From positions 1 to 40,262 of the forward strand of contig DATKZC010000012.1 of NCBI GenBank assembly GCA_035528175.1: a stretch of 40,262 nt of DNA, given 5' to 3'. Below are positions 16,801 to 24,042 of the stretch, one piece after another. How positions within the stretch are numbered: the stretch's first letter is position 1; every line of letters starts with the position of its first letter. The notes beneath the pieces were generated by a model that was not told the DNA's origin, did no database searches, and saw only the letters and a list, made by a program, of their open reading frames with translations. The translations under genes and the position numbers were made by a program. This stretch comes from JAHILA01 sp035528175 (lineage in GTDB: Bacteria; Patescibacteriota; Minisyncoccia; RBG-13-40-8-A).

Positions 16801-16909
16801 GTGTATTGAATGCGACTCCAGCGACCCTGGTTATGACGGAGGCAGTTATGGATTTAGAGATAAAGACGGTAATCCTATTGACCAATGCAATTGGAAAGTT
16901 GGAATTTAA
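13868..16909 (+). CDS. Large secreted cysteine-rich protein of the secretion/pilus locus
   Basis: Unrecognised 1013-residue protein. A signal peptide (KKQIFTILLIATILGSTIG, cleavage probably after ANA near 31) leads to a helical part (about 40-210) and then a disulfide-type region. I count about 54 cysteines, nearly all after residue 115, many in CX3C units: KCAADC (225), ACMSSC (247), ECVTGC (471), NECEYNC (493) and TCKTAC (502). Pairs of CX3C on facing helices recall helical-hairpin disulfide proteins. There is no C-terminal membrane anchor. It overlaps the upstream gene by ATGA and is followed directly by the VirB6-like gene, so it probably forms an outer part of the machine. The thioredoxin-CcdA protein at 1587 could act on its cysteines (inference). 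Confidence 0.72.
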   Translation: MKKQIFTILLIATILGSTIGAFFFNPKKANAVFGIGDISIDIVNQIKDWVLDQLPKTVARSMMVRLQQEIARWAQGGFTDENKPFAMISWKEEVKNALQIASSRFVSEFNLTPLCSPFKVSLGTALGINMPGSAMLYETYAACTISDIVDNVEEFYKNPSIAMYGWDTWTALAQPNNNFVGSFMMALSEKKRLEQEEITEVEKEVEAGQGIKNETICNLTDQQKCAADCNQYPATTNGLPNPIYVACMSSCEKSSIGVCLEETTIKLGSEIKTSVDKAIGSDIDWLISADEITEMINLVFSGLFNKLTHGINGMLTKGSSSTTTISKNQIEYGYYEDYKKTQTPQDITKVKGDILNNILKSIQSVSTAGYACDKNEQIKGDVFREVATDVLNEESQHLYTTMEGINLKPDYEVLDAQPAVNNKIAIYGVTWDDVPFNKYPEKCASIANKKCSDVKTGLPYELSINNINAECVTGCLEQINNYQVECLNTFNECEYNCKDETCKTACHTAYSACRDTAKTKAVNDKKCSSIAVADACLNGQALISKTKNSCSDCIKKYEDFCALKETKAEKDLCIQESCGDYEDISSSIKSAQDFYDRCALNETKYYCEVCLKEYFMPADYCGQVYDYINRSFVKYPALVYHNTWWGGWVNFEGQSEELLKNPFVACAPPLNPSFISTALTCRILPDFQFPGGGTCKTLCKTTEEELKNITDNEPQELDCTGPLKDPAHPEWGGVWHSGGLSPGGQYATYLAKKKIKCCAAVTGHMPEEYKLCRGITSDPVQELEGWCENKGRPLWKNPECFCEQGWRPIDLTKNVTTGLDFYSPWYNVGRDDPEETCSRASGGVNILVPNMSKANKAILETNSAAGGSIVYVAEHEAIDPDLNSCLYEKVCAGTNLPLCENRTMTTSCDFVANEPTGIICSEETVHTPSAYNCCNSGGVGSGKGVIKVECDLGGYKNQKVFLGVYDNDETDCRTVVTMCIECDSSDPGYDGGSYGFRDKDGNPIDQCNWKVGI

Positions 16910-16911
16910 AT

Positions 16912-19188
16912 ATGAATACAAAATCAAAATTTAAAATTGGAATACCAATAATCATAATTATCGCTGTTCTGGGATTGGTAATGCCTCATTCCATAAGAGC
17001 CGATATTTTCCCGACCGCTGCCGAAATAGCTTCCGGTATTCTAGAGGCCATTGTCGGACTCGCTCAGGGTATATCTTCGTTTCTCGTAAAAGCAGGGGCC
17101 GCACTTTTTGAGGGAATGCTTGAATTAGGATTTAAAAAAAGCGCCAATATTGATACAGTTAATGTGGGTTGGCAAATAACTAGAGATTTTGCCAATATGT
17201 TATTTATTTTATTCATGATTATCATCGCCTTTGCTACGATTTTACGTATCGAGGGTTATGGAATTAAAAAACTCTTGCCGAAAGTAATAATTATTGCCCT
17301 TTTAATAAACTTCAGTATGGTATTCTGTGAGATAATCATAGATTTCAGTAATATTACTGCCAGCTTTTTTATTCAAAATATTAAATCTACACTTAATGGT
17401 AAAAGTATGACTGCAACTTTTGTTGATAGTCTTAATCTTACTAATGTACAATTGAGTTTTGCGAATTGTAATTTGATAGAAAACCTTGTTAATTGCGATA
17501 AAACATACATTAGGCCGGAAAATCAAGGTAAATATAATTGGGAAAATCCTGAACCAGGCAATCAATCATTATTCGATTGTTACCATGTTGTCAGGGAAAA
17601 TTATTCTAAGTGTGAAACAGCAACAGCAACAGCATTAGAAACACAATCAGCAGCGCGAAAAGATTGGACAGGAGTATTAAATATTCTTATATCTGGAATC
17701 GTGGGATCAATATTGTTGCTTATAGCAGCATTTACATTGTTTGCTGGAGCAATCATGCTTTTATTTAGAATACTAGCCATATGGTTTCTTGTAATGATTG
17801 TACCACTTGCTTTTATTTGTTATATAATGCCGGGACTCCAGAGTAATTGGGAAAAATGGTGGAGCACATTTTTAAATTGGTGCATCTTTGCGCCAGCTTA
17901 CAGTTTTTTTATTTGGTTAGCAATAAAGGTTTGCGTAGAAAATGCTAATATAAAATTGGCAACAAGCGTCAATTATACATTCACACAATTTATGGGAGGA
18001 GTCGGAAATCCCTTTATCCAAGATCCTGGTGAACAACTACTAGGTTATGCTCTCATAATTGGTCTTCTTATCGGCGGATTGATTGTTGCGCAAAATCTCG
18101 GTATTTATGGCGCGAGCGCAGTAATGAAAATAGCTACGGACACTAGGAAAGGAGCAGCTGGATGGATGAAACGACAAGCGATGCGCCCTGCAAAAACTAG
18201 TGGTTCAAGACTTGCATCTGGAGCACTTGGATTAACTGGCAAGCTATTTGGCGGTTTTAAGCTCGGCGGAAGATTACAGGCCAGGGCTGTTCAGGTGAGA
18301 CAGGCTAGACTACAAACAATAGAAAGCAAGAAGGTTGCAACTAGGGCAAAAACAATGACTGATTCTGCCTTGCTTAATGAAATAGAAACCGGCCTCATTC
18401 CTACGAATAGGTTGGTTCATGCACAAGAAGCACTAAATAGAGGTTTATTAGCCAAAACGTCGAATCGAAATGCTGTACGCAAGTCGCTTGAATCCCTGCA
18501 AGGCTATGGTTTTGCAAAAGAAGCCAAAGATTTACGTGACATTAGAATAGATATAGTCACTCCAAACAAATTAGAGGAAGAAATAAAGAAAGTTCTATCA
18601 AAGAAAGAACAAGGAAAATGGAATGCTGCTGTATTTGAACCAGAAGAGGGTCGAAAAGTTATAGAAACAATGATAGAAACTTCCGGTGGAATAGTTTCTG
18701 ACTTTTTAGAAAAATTTAGAGGATTGAATAGATTGACACAATTAAGAGCGACAGAAAGAATGACAGAATTATTCAATGATGATTTTGGTGACGCAAAAAA
18801 TGTGAATGCCAGAAGAATGTATGCTGCTGTTACAGGCGAAGTTGCTAGTGCATTCAGGAAGCCTGTTAGAAATGAGGATGGATTAACTGCTACAGATGAA
18901 AATGGAATTGTTAAGTTTGATTTCGCTACTGAAATCACCGGCCCTGCAGATACTGCATTAAAACAGTTCGTTAAAGGTATGAAACCAAAAGATTTCGCGG
19001 AATTAGATCTAGCATCTGTTAAGGATATTGCAAAACATATTGATACTTCTGTTGCAATAGAAATTGGCAGGTATATTTCTGGAGATATGAAAGAAGCATT
19101 CGCTAAAAACTTTACCCAAGAAGTGAAAAAACAACTCGCGGAAAAAGATGCATGGAAGTCATATTTAAAACCGCCTAGAGTAGTCTAA
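16912..19188 (+). CDS. VirB6/TrbL-like polytopic membrane protein
   Basis: Inner-membrane channel component candidate. The protein begins with a signal-like helix, then has hydrophobic segments at about residues 95-115, 125-150, 255-310 and 360-390, including the amphipathic GWQITRDFANMLFILFMIIIAFATILRIEGYGIKK-type block typical of CPR VirB6-like proteins (cited here by position, residues about 88-122). The C-terminal half (about 400-758) is soluble, basic then acidic, and probably cytoplasmic. The ATG at 16912 lies 2 nt after the previous stop; an ATG 27 nt earlier would overlap that gene. PrgI and VirB4 genes downstream support the assignment. VirB6 homology is by topology and context, not by a sequence motif. 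Confidence 0.75.
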   Translation: MNTKSKFKIGIPIIIIIAVLGLVMPHSIRADIFPTAAEIASGILEAIVGLAQGISSFLVKAGAALFEGMLELGFKKSANIDTVNVGWQITRDFANMLFILFMIIIAFATILRIEGYGIKKLLPKVIIIALLINFSMVFCEIIIDFSNITASFFIQNIKSTLNGKSMTATFVDSLNLTNVQLSFANCNLIENLVNCDKTYIRPENQGKYNWENPEPGNQSLFDCYHVVRENYSKCETATATALETQSAARKDWTGVLNILISGIVGSILLLIAAFTLFAGAIMLLFRILAIWFLVMIVPLAFICYIMPGLQSNWEKWWSTFLNWCIFAPAYSFFIWLAIKVCVENANIKLATSVNYTFTQFMGGVGNPFIQDPGEQLLGYALIIGLLIGGLIVAQNLGIYGASAVMKIATDTRKGAAGWMKRQAMRPAKTSGSRLASGALGLTGKLFGGFKLGGRLQARAVQVRQARLQTIESKKVATRAKTMTDSALLNEIETGLIPTNRLVHAQEALNRGLLAKTSNRNAVRKSLESLQGYGFAKEAKDLRDIRIDIVTPNKLEEEIKKVLSKKEQGKWNAAVFEPEEGRKVIETMIETSGGIVSDFLEKFRGLNRLTQLRATERMTELFNDDFGDAKNVNARRMYAAVTGEVASAFRKPVRNEDGLTATDENGIVKFDFATEITGPADTALKQFVKGMKPKDFAELDLASVKDIAKHIDTSVAIEIGRYISGDMKEAFAKNFTQEVKKQLAEKDAWKSYLKPPRVV

Positions 19189-19195
19189 TTAATTT

Positions 19196-19615
19196 ATGCA
19201 ATTTCAGGTTCCACAATTTATTGATATTGAAGACAAGGTTATCGGGCCTTTGACAATAAAACAATTCCTCTATTTGTTAGCAGCAGGGGTAGTTCTCTTT
19301 ATTCTCTATAAAATCCTAAATCTCTATGCAATAATTATTCTGGCAATACCCATTCTTGGAATCACCATCCCTCTTGCTTTTATAAAAGTCCACGGCCAGC
19401 CGTTTATAAGTATAGTTAGCAACTTCTTCAGATTTTTAAGAAAACCGGATTTCTATGTCTGGAAAAAACCAGTTGGTAAAAAACCGGTTCTTGAACCGAC
19501 AGAAATGGAAAACATCGAAATTGTAAAGAAGGTCGCTGAAAAAAAAGAGCAAAACAAACCTATAGCGAAAAACAGTTTACAAGATATTGGATGGAGAGTC
19601 GAGGTAGATAAGTAA
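19196..19615 (+). CDS. PrgI family protein
   Basis: Small membrane protein found next to VirB4 in Gram-positive conjugation systems and CPR type IV secretion loci; probably a VirB3-like partner of the VirB4 ATPase. The N-terminus (FQVPQFIDIEDKVIGPLTIKQF) is the family signature, followed by two membrane helices (about residues 27-45 and 45-65) and a conserved FLRKPDFYVWKKP near residue 88. The C-terminal 50 residues are a charged tail. It starts 7 nt after the VirB6-like gene. Its usual neighbour, the VirB4 N-terminal partner, is displaced by the inserted IVS element. Confidence 0.88.
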   Translation: MQFQVPQFIDIEDKVIGPLTIKQFLYLLAAGVVLFILYKILNLYAIIILAIPILGITIPLAFIKVHGQPFISIVSNFFRFLRKPDFYVWKKPVGKKPVLEPTEMENIEIVKKVAEKKEQNKPIAKNSLQDIGWRVEVDK

Positions 19616-19621
19616 TCTCTA

Positions 19622-20081
19622 AAATCCAAAATTCAAATGTCAAATGACAAATGAAACTCAAAGCTCAAATTCTAAAAAATACGACTTAGAAGAAAGAACG
19701 GCTAAATTTGGAGAAAATGTTATTAATTTTGCTAAAACCATAGACAAAAATCCGATAAATAATCCATTAATAAATCAAATAGTTAGATCTTCTACTAGCA
19801 TTGGTGCCAACTACATGGAAGCTGACGGCGCTGAATCAAAAAAGGATTTTTATCATAAAATAGCGATTTGCAAGAAAGAATCAAAGGAAACAAGGCACTG
19901 GTTAAGAATGATTGCTGTAGCCGATGAAAACAAAAAAGAAAACTGCCGCGAGTTATGGCAAGAAGCGCAAGAATTAAGCCTTATATTTTCATCGATTTTA
20001 AGATCGACAAAACATAAAAATTAATTTAAAAATTTAGATTTTAATCATTGAATTGACATTTAGATTTTGATATTTGGATTT
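19622..20081 (+). mobile_element. IVS-like element with imperfect terminal inverted repeats
   Basis: The four-helix-bundle gene at 19644 is bracketed by inverted repeats. The left end (19622-19654) starts AAATCCAAAAT and holds AAATGTCAA; the reverse complement of the right end (20046-20081) starts AAATCCAAATAT and holds the same AAATGTCAA. The element is about 460 bp, begins 6 nt after the PrgI stop and ends 7 nt before the next gene. This is the layout of intervening sequences in 23S rRNA genes, here inside a protein operon. Confidence 0.65.
19644..20024 (+). CDS. Four-helix bundle protein (23S rRNA intervening-sequence family)
   Basis: Member of the IVS/four-helix-bundle family (TIGR02436 type), proteins encoded within intervening sequences of 23S rRNA and, related in fold, the Avd accessory protein of diversity-generating retroelements. 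The 126 residues give helices in the family pattern: LEERTAKFGENVINFAKTI, NPLINQIVRSSTSIGANYMEADGA (the most conserved block), KDFYHKIAICKKESKETRHWLRMI, and ENCRELWQEAQELSLIFSSIL. The start codon lies inside the left inverted repeat, where two in-frame-adjacent ATGs occur; 19644 is in frame. It likely binds nucleic acid or the RNA stem formed by its flanks, but function is unproven. It is probably a passenger rather than part of the secretion machine. Confidence 0.9.
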   Translation: MTNETQSSNSKKYDLEERTAKFGENVINFAKTIDKNPINNPLINQIVRSSTSIGANYMEADGAESKKDFYHKIAICKKESKETRHWLRMIAVADENKKENCRELWQEAQELSLIFSSILRSTKHKN

Positions 20082-20088
20082 ATCTATT

Positions 20089-20718
20089 ATGCCTATAAAA
20101 CTACCGAAAAACATCTCGGGAATACAAAAGTTCATCGAGGTCAAAGAAATAAAAGACGGAGTAGCGATTATGAAGGATAATAGTATGAAAGCTGTCTGTG
20201 CCTGCTCTAGTATTAATTTTGATCTCCTTAGCCAAACAGAACAAGAAGCAGTGGTTGCCCGATTCCAAGAATTTCTTAATGCCCTTGATTTTCCAATCCA
20301 GATAATCATCGCCTCCCGCCACTTCCAGATTGATGATTATTTGAATCAAGTTAAAGAACTTGAGAAAATCCAAACTAACGAACTTTTGAGAATCCAGACC
20401 AATGAATATATTAATTTTATCCAAAGCTTTGTTGAATTCGCAAATATAATGAGCAAGTCATTCTATGTGATCATCCCTTTCAGTGTTATAGAATCCAAGC
20501 AAGAAGGATTTTTTGAGAAAATAAAAAATATAATTTCCAGCGCAAAACCTTCAAAACAAAAATTTGAAATAGAAAAATTCAACCAATACAAAAACCAACT
20601 TGAACAAAGAGTAAATATGGTTGTAGAAGGGTTGCAAAACCTCGGCGTAAAAACCATTCCTTTGAATAATGAGCAATTAACCCAGCTTTATTTTGAATTT
20701 TATAATGTAGAAAGATAA
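20089..20718 (+). CDS. TraC/VirB4-partner-like protein of the secretion locus
   Basis: A soluble 209-residue protein directly upstream of VirB4, 4 nt apart. The opening (KNISGIQKFIEVKEIKDGVAIMKDNSMKAVCACSSINFDLLS, residues 4-45) and the strand-helix pattern QIIIASRHFQIDDYLNQV match the N-terminal domain of TraC/VirB4-type proteins, which contact the membrane partners. It thus looks like a separately encoded N-terminal VirB4 domain, as in other CPR and Gram-positive loci. A coiled-coil-like stretch lies near 125-185. I start it at ATG 20089 rather than an ATG 15 nt earlier, which lies inside the IVS inverted repeat. The element insertion has replaced its original upstream region. Confidence 0.72.
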   Translation: MPIKLPKNISGIQKFIEVKEIKDGVAIMKDNSMKAVCACSSINFDLLSQTEQEAVVARFQEFLNALDFPIQIIIASRHFQIDDYLNQVKELEKIQTNELLRIQTNEYINFIQSFVEFANIMSKSFYVIIPFSVIESKQEGFFEKIKNIISSAKPSKQKFEIEKFNQYKNQLEQRVNMVVEGLQNLGVKTIPLNNEQLTQLYFEFYNVER

Positions 20719-20722
20719 TATT

Positions 20723-22516
20723 ATGGGCTTATTTAGAAAGAAAAAATTAACAATTGAAGAAATTTCTGAAATAGAAGAAGCGGCAGAAGTTGAAACAAGC
20801 CTGGCCGACACGATTGCGCCTTCTGCGCTTCAGATTACTTCTAATTATATCCAAATTGGCGAAAGATTCGCCCGCACATTTTTCATCATCACTTATCCCA
20901 GATTTCTAACTGTTAACTGGCTTTCGCCGATAATAAATCTGGACAGGATACTTAATATCTCAATGTTCATTCATCCTACTGATACAGGAATAATCCTTAA
21001 AAAATTAAAAAGAAAAATAACACAAATAGAATCGCAAGTGAATACGGAACAAGAACAGGGCAAGATAAGAAACCCGATTTTGGAAACTGCCAGAGGCGAT
21101 GTGGAGGATTTACGCGATAAATTGGTCCAAGGCACTGAAAAATTCTTCAAATACGGACTTTACATCACGATTTTTGAAGATTCAGCTGAAAAACTCAATG
21201 AGGCAGAAGAACAAATAATGTCTTTATTTGAAGCAAAAATGGTTTATGCCAAACCAGCAATATTCCAACAAGACGCAGGACTCAACTCGACCCTTCCATT
21301 TGGCAAGGACCAACTATTTATCACTAATTCAATGAACACAGCTCCGCTCTCTACTATTTTCCCTTTTGTATCTTCAAATTTATCTTCAAACAAAGGCATT
21401 CTTTATGGAATAAACCGCCACAATAACAGTTTGATTATTTTCGATCGCTTTTCAATGGAAAACGGCAATATGGTGATTTTCGGAAAATCCGGAGGCGGAA
21501 AATCTTATGCAGTTAAAGTGGAAATTCTCAGGTCATTGATAATGGGAACAGACGTGATTGTTGTTGATCTGGAAAACGAATACCAGCATTTAGCTGAAAC
21601 AGTTGATGGTGCCTATTTCAAAATTTCCCTATCCTCTAATAGCCATATTAATCCTTTTGATATTTCTGTGCCCGGACCAGATGAAACAACAGAAGATGTT
21701 CTACGTTCAAAGATAATGGATTTAGTAGGATTATTGAGAGTTGCTCTTGGGGAATTAACCCCTGAAGAAAATTCAATTTTAGACAGAGCGCTGACTGAAA
21801 CTTACGCTTCTAAAGATATTACTATCCAATCTGACCTGAAAAATGTCACTTCGCCCTTAATGGAGGACCTAGAAATAGTGCTTAATAATATGGAAGGAGG
21901 AGATAGAATCGCCAAGCGATTGCAGCGCTATACTAAAGGAAGTTTCGCCGGATTTTTAAACCAGCCGACAAACATTGATATTAATAAAAAACTTATTGTC
22001 TTCAGCACCAGGGACATGGAGGATGAGTTAAAACCAGTGGCAATGTTTTTAATATTACAATACATCTGGAATCTTATCCGCTCGGACATGAAAAAAAGAA
22101 TTATGGTTGTTGATGAAGCGTGGTGGATGTTAAAAAGCGAAGCTGGAGGATCATTTCTCCATGGCATAGCCAAAAGATGCAGAAAATACTGGCTCGGACT
22201 CACGACAATCACGCAAGATATTCCGGATTTTATGAGTTCTCCGTACGGCAAACCGATTGTTTCAAATTCATCGCTACAGATTCTCTTTAAGCAATCACCT
22301 TCCTCTATTGAAGTTGTGCAACAAACATTCAATCTGACTGATGAAGAAAAATACCTGCTTTTGCAAGCGGATGTCGGAGAAGGAATATTTTTTGCCGGAT
22401 TAAAACATGCTGCAATTAAAGTGGTAGCATCTTATACCGAAGACCAAATCGTAACCACTAATCCAGAGCAAATAGCTAAAATCAATCAAGCTAAAGAAGA
22501 ATTAGCAAAACAATAA
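20723..22516 (+). CDS. virB4: VirB4-family ATPase
   Basis: Hexameric motor of type IV secretion and conjugative pili. The 597-residue protein has a short N-terminal region and a full RecA-like ATPase: Walker A FGKSGGGKSYA (253-263), VIVVDLENEYQHL (278-290), the helical insert, Walker B KRIMVVDEAWWMLK (458-471) and GLTTITQDIPDFMSSPYGKPI, which is the VirB4/TraC signature. It starts 4 nt after the partner gene and ends 1 nt before the next one. No VirD4 coupling ATPase, VirB11 or relaxase lies in the window, so this may be a protein or pilus system or a DNA-uptake device rather than a conjugation system (inference). Confidence 0.93.
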   Translation: MGLFRKKKLTIEEISEIEEAAEVETSLADTIAPSALQITSNYIQIGERFARTFFIITYPRFLTVNWLSPIINLDRILNISMFIHPTDTGIILKKLKRKITQIESQVNTEQEQGKIRNPILETARGDVEDLRDKLVQGTEKFFKYGLYITIFEDSAEKLNEAEEQIMSLFEAKMVYAKPAIFQQDAGLNSTLPFGKDQLFITNSMNTAPLSTIFPFVSSNLSSNKGILYGINRHNNSLIIFDRFSMENGNMVIFGKSGGGKSYAVKVEILRSLIMGTDVIVVDLENEYQHLAETVDGAYFKISLSSNSHINPFDISVPGPDETTEDVLRSKIMDLVGLLRVALGELTPEENSILDRALTETYASKDITIQSDLKNVTSPLMEDLEIVLNNMEGGDRIAKRLQRYTKGSFAGFLNQPTNIDINKKLIVFSTRDMEDELKPVAMFLILQYIWNLIRSDMKKRIMVVDEAWWMLKSEAGGSFLHGIAKRCRKYWLGLTTITQDIPDFMSSPYGKPIVSNSSLQILFKQSPSSIEVVQQTFNLTDEEKYLLLQADVGEGIFFAGLKHAAIKVVASYTEDQIVTTNPEQIAKINQAKEELAKQ

Positions 22517-22517
22517 T

Positions 22518-22931
22518 ATGGAAGCAGCTATATTACAAAGAAAACAAAGCGCCCAATTAAATCAAGACCGAGCAAAAACAGATTCAACGTCAAAGCAAAA
22601 AAGTGAAGAGTCCTCTCCTGATTTTTGGGGGCTGATAATTTTTCTCCCGCTTGCTGTAATGGCTGACCTTTTAGGCGTACTGGATTTAACTGGTTTTGGG
22701 GCTATAATAGTCAGAATTATAGATATACCAATTCTGGGCATCTTATGGTTATGGAGAATTTTAAAACAAGGAATGAAAGGGCAAAGCTATCAACATCAAT
22801 TGATGCTTGCTTTCTTAATAGAATTATCTCCATTCGGTATAATCCCCACTTGGACTACATTTGTTCTTTATTGCTGTTTTAAAGACACCAAACTAGGTAA
22901 ACAAACAATCGGAAAAATGAAAAAAATATGA
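22518..22931 (+). CDS. Small polytopic membrane protein of the secretion locus
   Basis: Unrecognised 137-residue protein. About 33 charged and polar residues lead to hydrophobic segments at about 35-60, 60-80 and 95-120 (PDFWGLIIFLPLAVMADLL, IIVRIIDIPILGILWLW, LIELSPFGIIPTWTTFVLYC), so two to three membrane passes. It is tightly packed: 1 nt after virB4 and overlapping the next gene by ATGA. Small membrane proteins at this position are common in CPR VirB4 loci; a role as a membrane scaffold is only a guess. Confidence 0.7.
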   Translation: MEAAILQRKQSAQLNQDRAKTDSTSKQKSEESSPDFWGLIIFLPLAVMADLLGVLDLTGFGAIIVRIIDIPILGILWLWRILKQGMKGQSYQHQLMLAFLIELSPFGIIPTWTTFVLYCCFKDTKLGKQTIGKMKKI

Positions 22932-23662
22932 ATAAAATATTTTCCATTATAATCATCTCAATTTTACTGGGCATTCCGTCCACAATTTTTGCCGCGGACA
23001 GCGCTTCGGATGTCAGAATAAATAAATTTGAATTGGTTTGGTCTGCTGATACATATACTCCATACAACTACCAAGGGAGAAATCTTCCCATAGTCGGAAG
23101 CAAGGTAATTATAAGCCCGATAATCAGCGCTTCGGGAGGAGATGCTAAAAGTTTAAAATATAGCTGGTTTTTAGAAGATATCTTCCAACAAAATAAATCA
23201 GGATACGGCAAAGATAGTTTCTATTTTTATGTCCAGCAAGGACCTGGCGCATACCATACTGTAAGATTGCAGATATTTAATGATGACAGGACGGTTTTTG
23301 AAGAAAAATCCATTCAAATTCCAATAGCTGAACCAGAGATTATCTTTTATTCTTCTAATGGCAATTCTCATTTTTCTAATCAGGCGAGTACAATCTACTC
23401 TGTTCTGGCTGACAAAACATTCTCCTTTGTTGCCAGGCCTTATTTTTTCAGTATTACCAAATTGACTGATTTAATCTTTGAATGGACATTTTCCGGTAAA
23501 AAATCAATAATTTCTTCTGATTATGATGCAAGTATTTTCAATTTAACCATATCAAATAAAGATAGCAGACAAACTACTGAAAGTAATTTATGGGTAAATG
23601 TCAAAAATACTCTGGACGAAACACAAAAAGCTTTTAAATCAATGAAAATTAATATTTATTAA
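22928..23662 (+). CDS. Secreted beta-sandwich protein of the secretion locus
   Basis: Unrecognised 244-residue exported protein. A signal peptide (residues 1-22, MNKIFSIIIISILLGIPSTIFA, cut before ADS) is followed by two apparent Ig-like beta-sandwich units: residues 30-135 (NKFELVWSADTYTPYNYQGR, KVIISPIISASGGDAKSLKY and SWFLEDI) and 140-240 (EPEIIFYSSNGNSHF, FEWTFSGKKSIIS and LWVNVKN). The pattern resembles PKD or cadherin-like folds. No cysteines remain in the mature part, in contrast to the large cysteine-rich partner. It overlaps the upstream gene by ATGA and precedes the pilin-like gene by 1 nt, so it is probably an extracellular part of the machine. Confidence 0.7.
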   Translation: MNKIFSIIIISILLGIPSTIFAADSASDVRINKFELVWSADTYTPYNYQGRNLPIVGSKVIISPIISASGGDAKSLKYSWFLEDIFQQNKSGYGKDSFYFYVQQGPGAYHTVRLQIFNDDRTVFEEKSIQIPIAEPEIIFYSSNGNSHFSNQASTIYSVLADKTFSFVARPYFFSITKLTDLIFEWTFSGKKSIISSDYDASIFNLTISNKDSRQTTESNLWVNVKNTLDETQKAFKSMKINIY

Positions 23663-23663
23663 A

Positions 23664-24038
23664 ATGAAAAAGTTTTTACCCATTATAATTTTCATCATTT
23701 TATTTGCAGGAGCGTGGCAAGCCTGCCAGGCAGTTGATTTACTTATGGAATACCCCGAAATACCAGGAGCGCAGAGTCCTAACAAGACGAGTGATTTGCC
23801 GAATCTTATAAATTATATTTACAGATTCGCTCTGCTCGCTTGCGGAATTGTGGCTTTTATATCAATTTTAATCGGCGCTATCCAGTATGTCACATCCGCT
23901 GGCGATGCTTCAAAAGCAGGCGATGCCAAAGACCGAATTACCCAGGCCTTGTTAGGAGTTTTGATTCTTCTAACTGCGGTTGTGATTTTAAACACCATTA
24001 ATCCGGATTTAGTTAATTTAAGTTTAACTCTACCATAA
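23664..24038 (+). CDS. VirB2/TrbC-like pilin
   Basis: Candidate major pilin or membrane channel subunit. The 124-residue precursor has a signal peptide (KKFLPIIIFIILFAGAWQACQA, about 1-24), a short outside segment and two membrane helices (about 50-72 and 92-112: YRFALLACGIVAFISILIGAIQYVTSA and ITQALLGVLILLTAVVILNTI, cited by position where longer) joined by a short polar loop GDASKAGDAKDR. This helix-loop-helix topology with the loop facing the cytoplasm is the VirB2/TrbC pattern and the form seen in CPR loci. It sits 1 nt after the secreted protein and 4 nt before the beta-propeller gene. Confidence 0.8.
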   Translation: MKKFLPIIIFIILFAGAWQACQAVDLLMEYPEIPGAQSPNKTSDLPNLINYIYRFALLACGIVAFISILIGAIQYVTSAGDASKAGDAKDRITQALLGVLILLTAVVILNTINPDLVNLSLTLP

Positions 24039-24042
24039 ATCT

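Noticed and set aside
16885..16911. Upstream ATG for the VirB6-like protein
   Set aside because: It would overlap the end of the cysteine-rich protein by 25 nt and adds polar residues before the signal-like helix.
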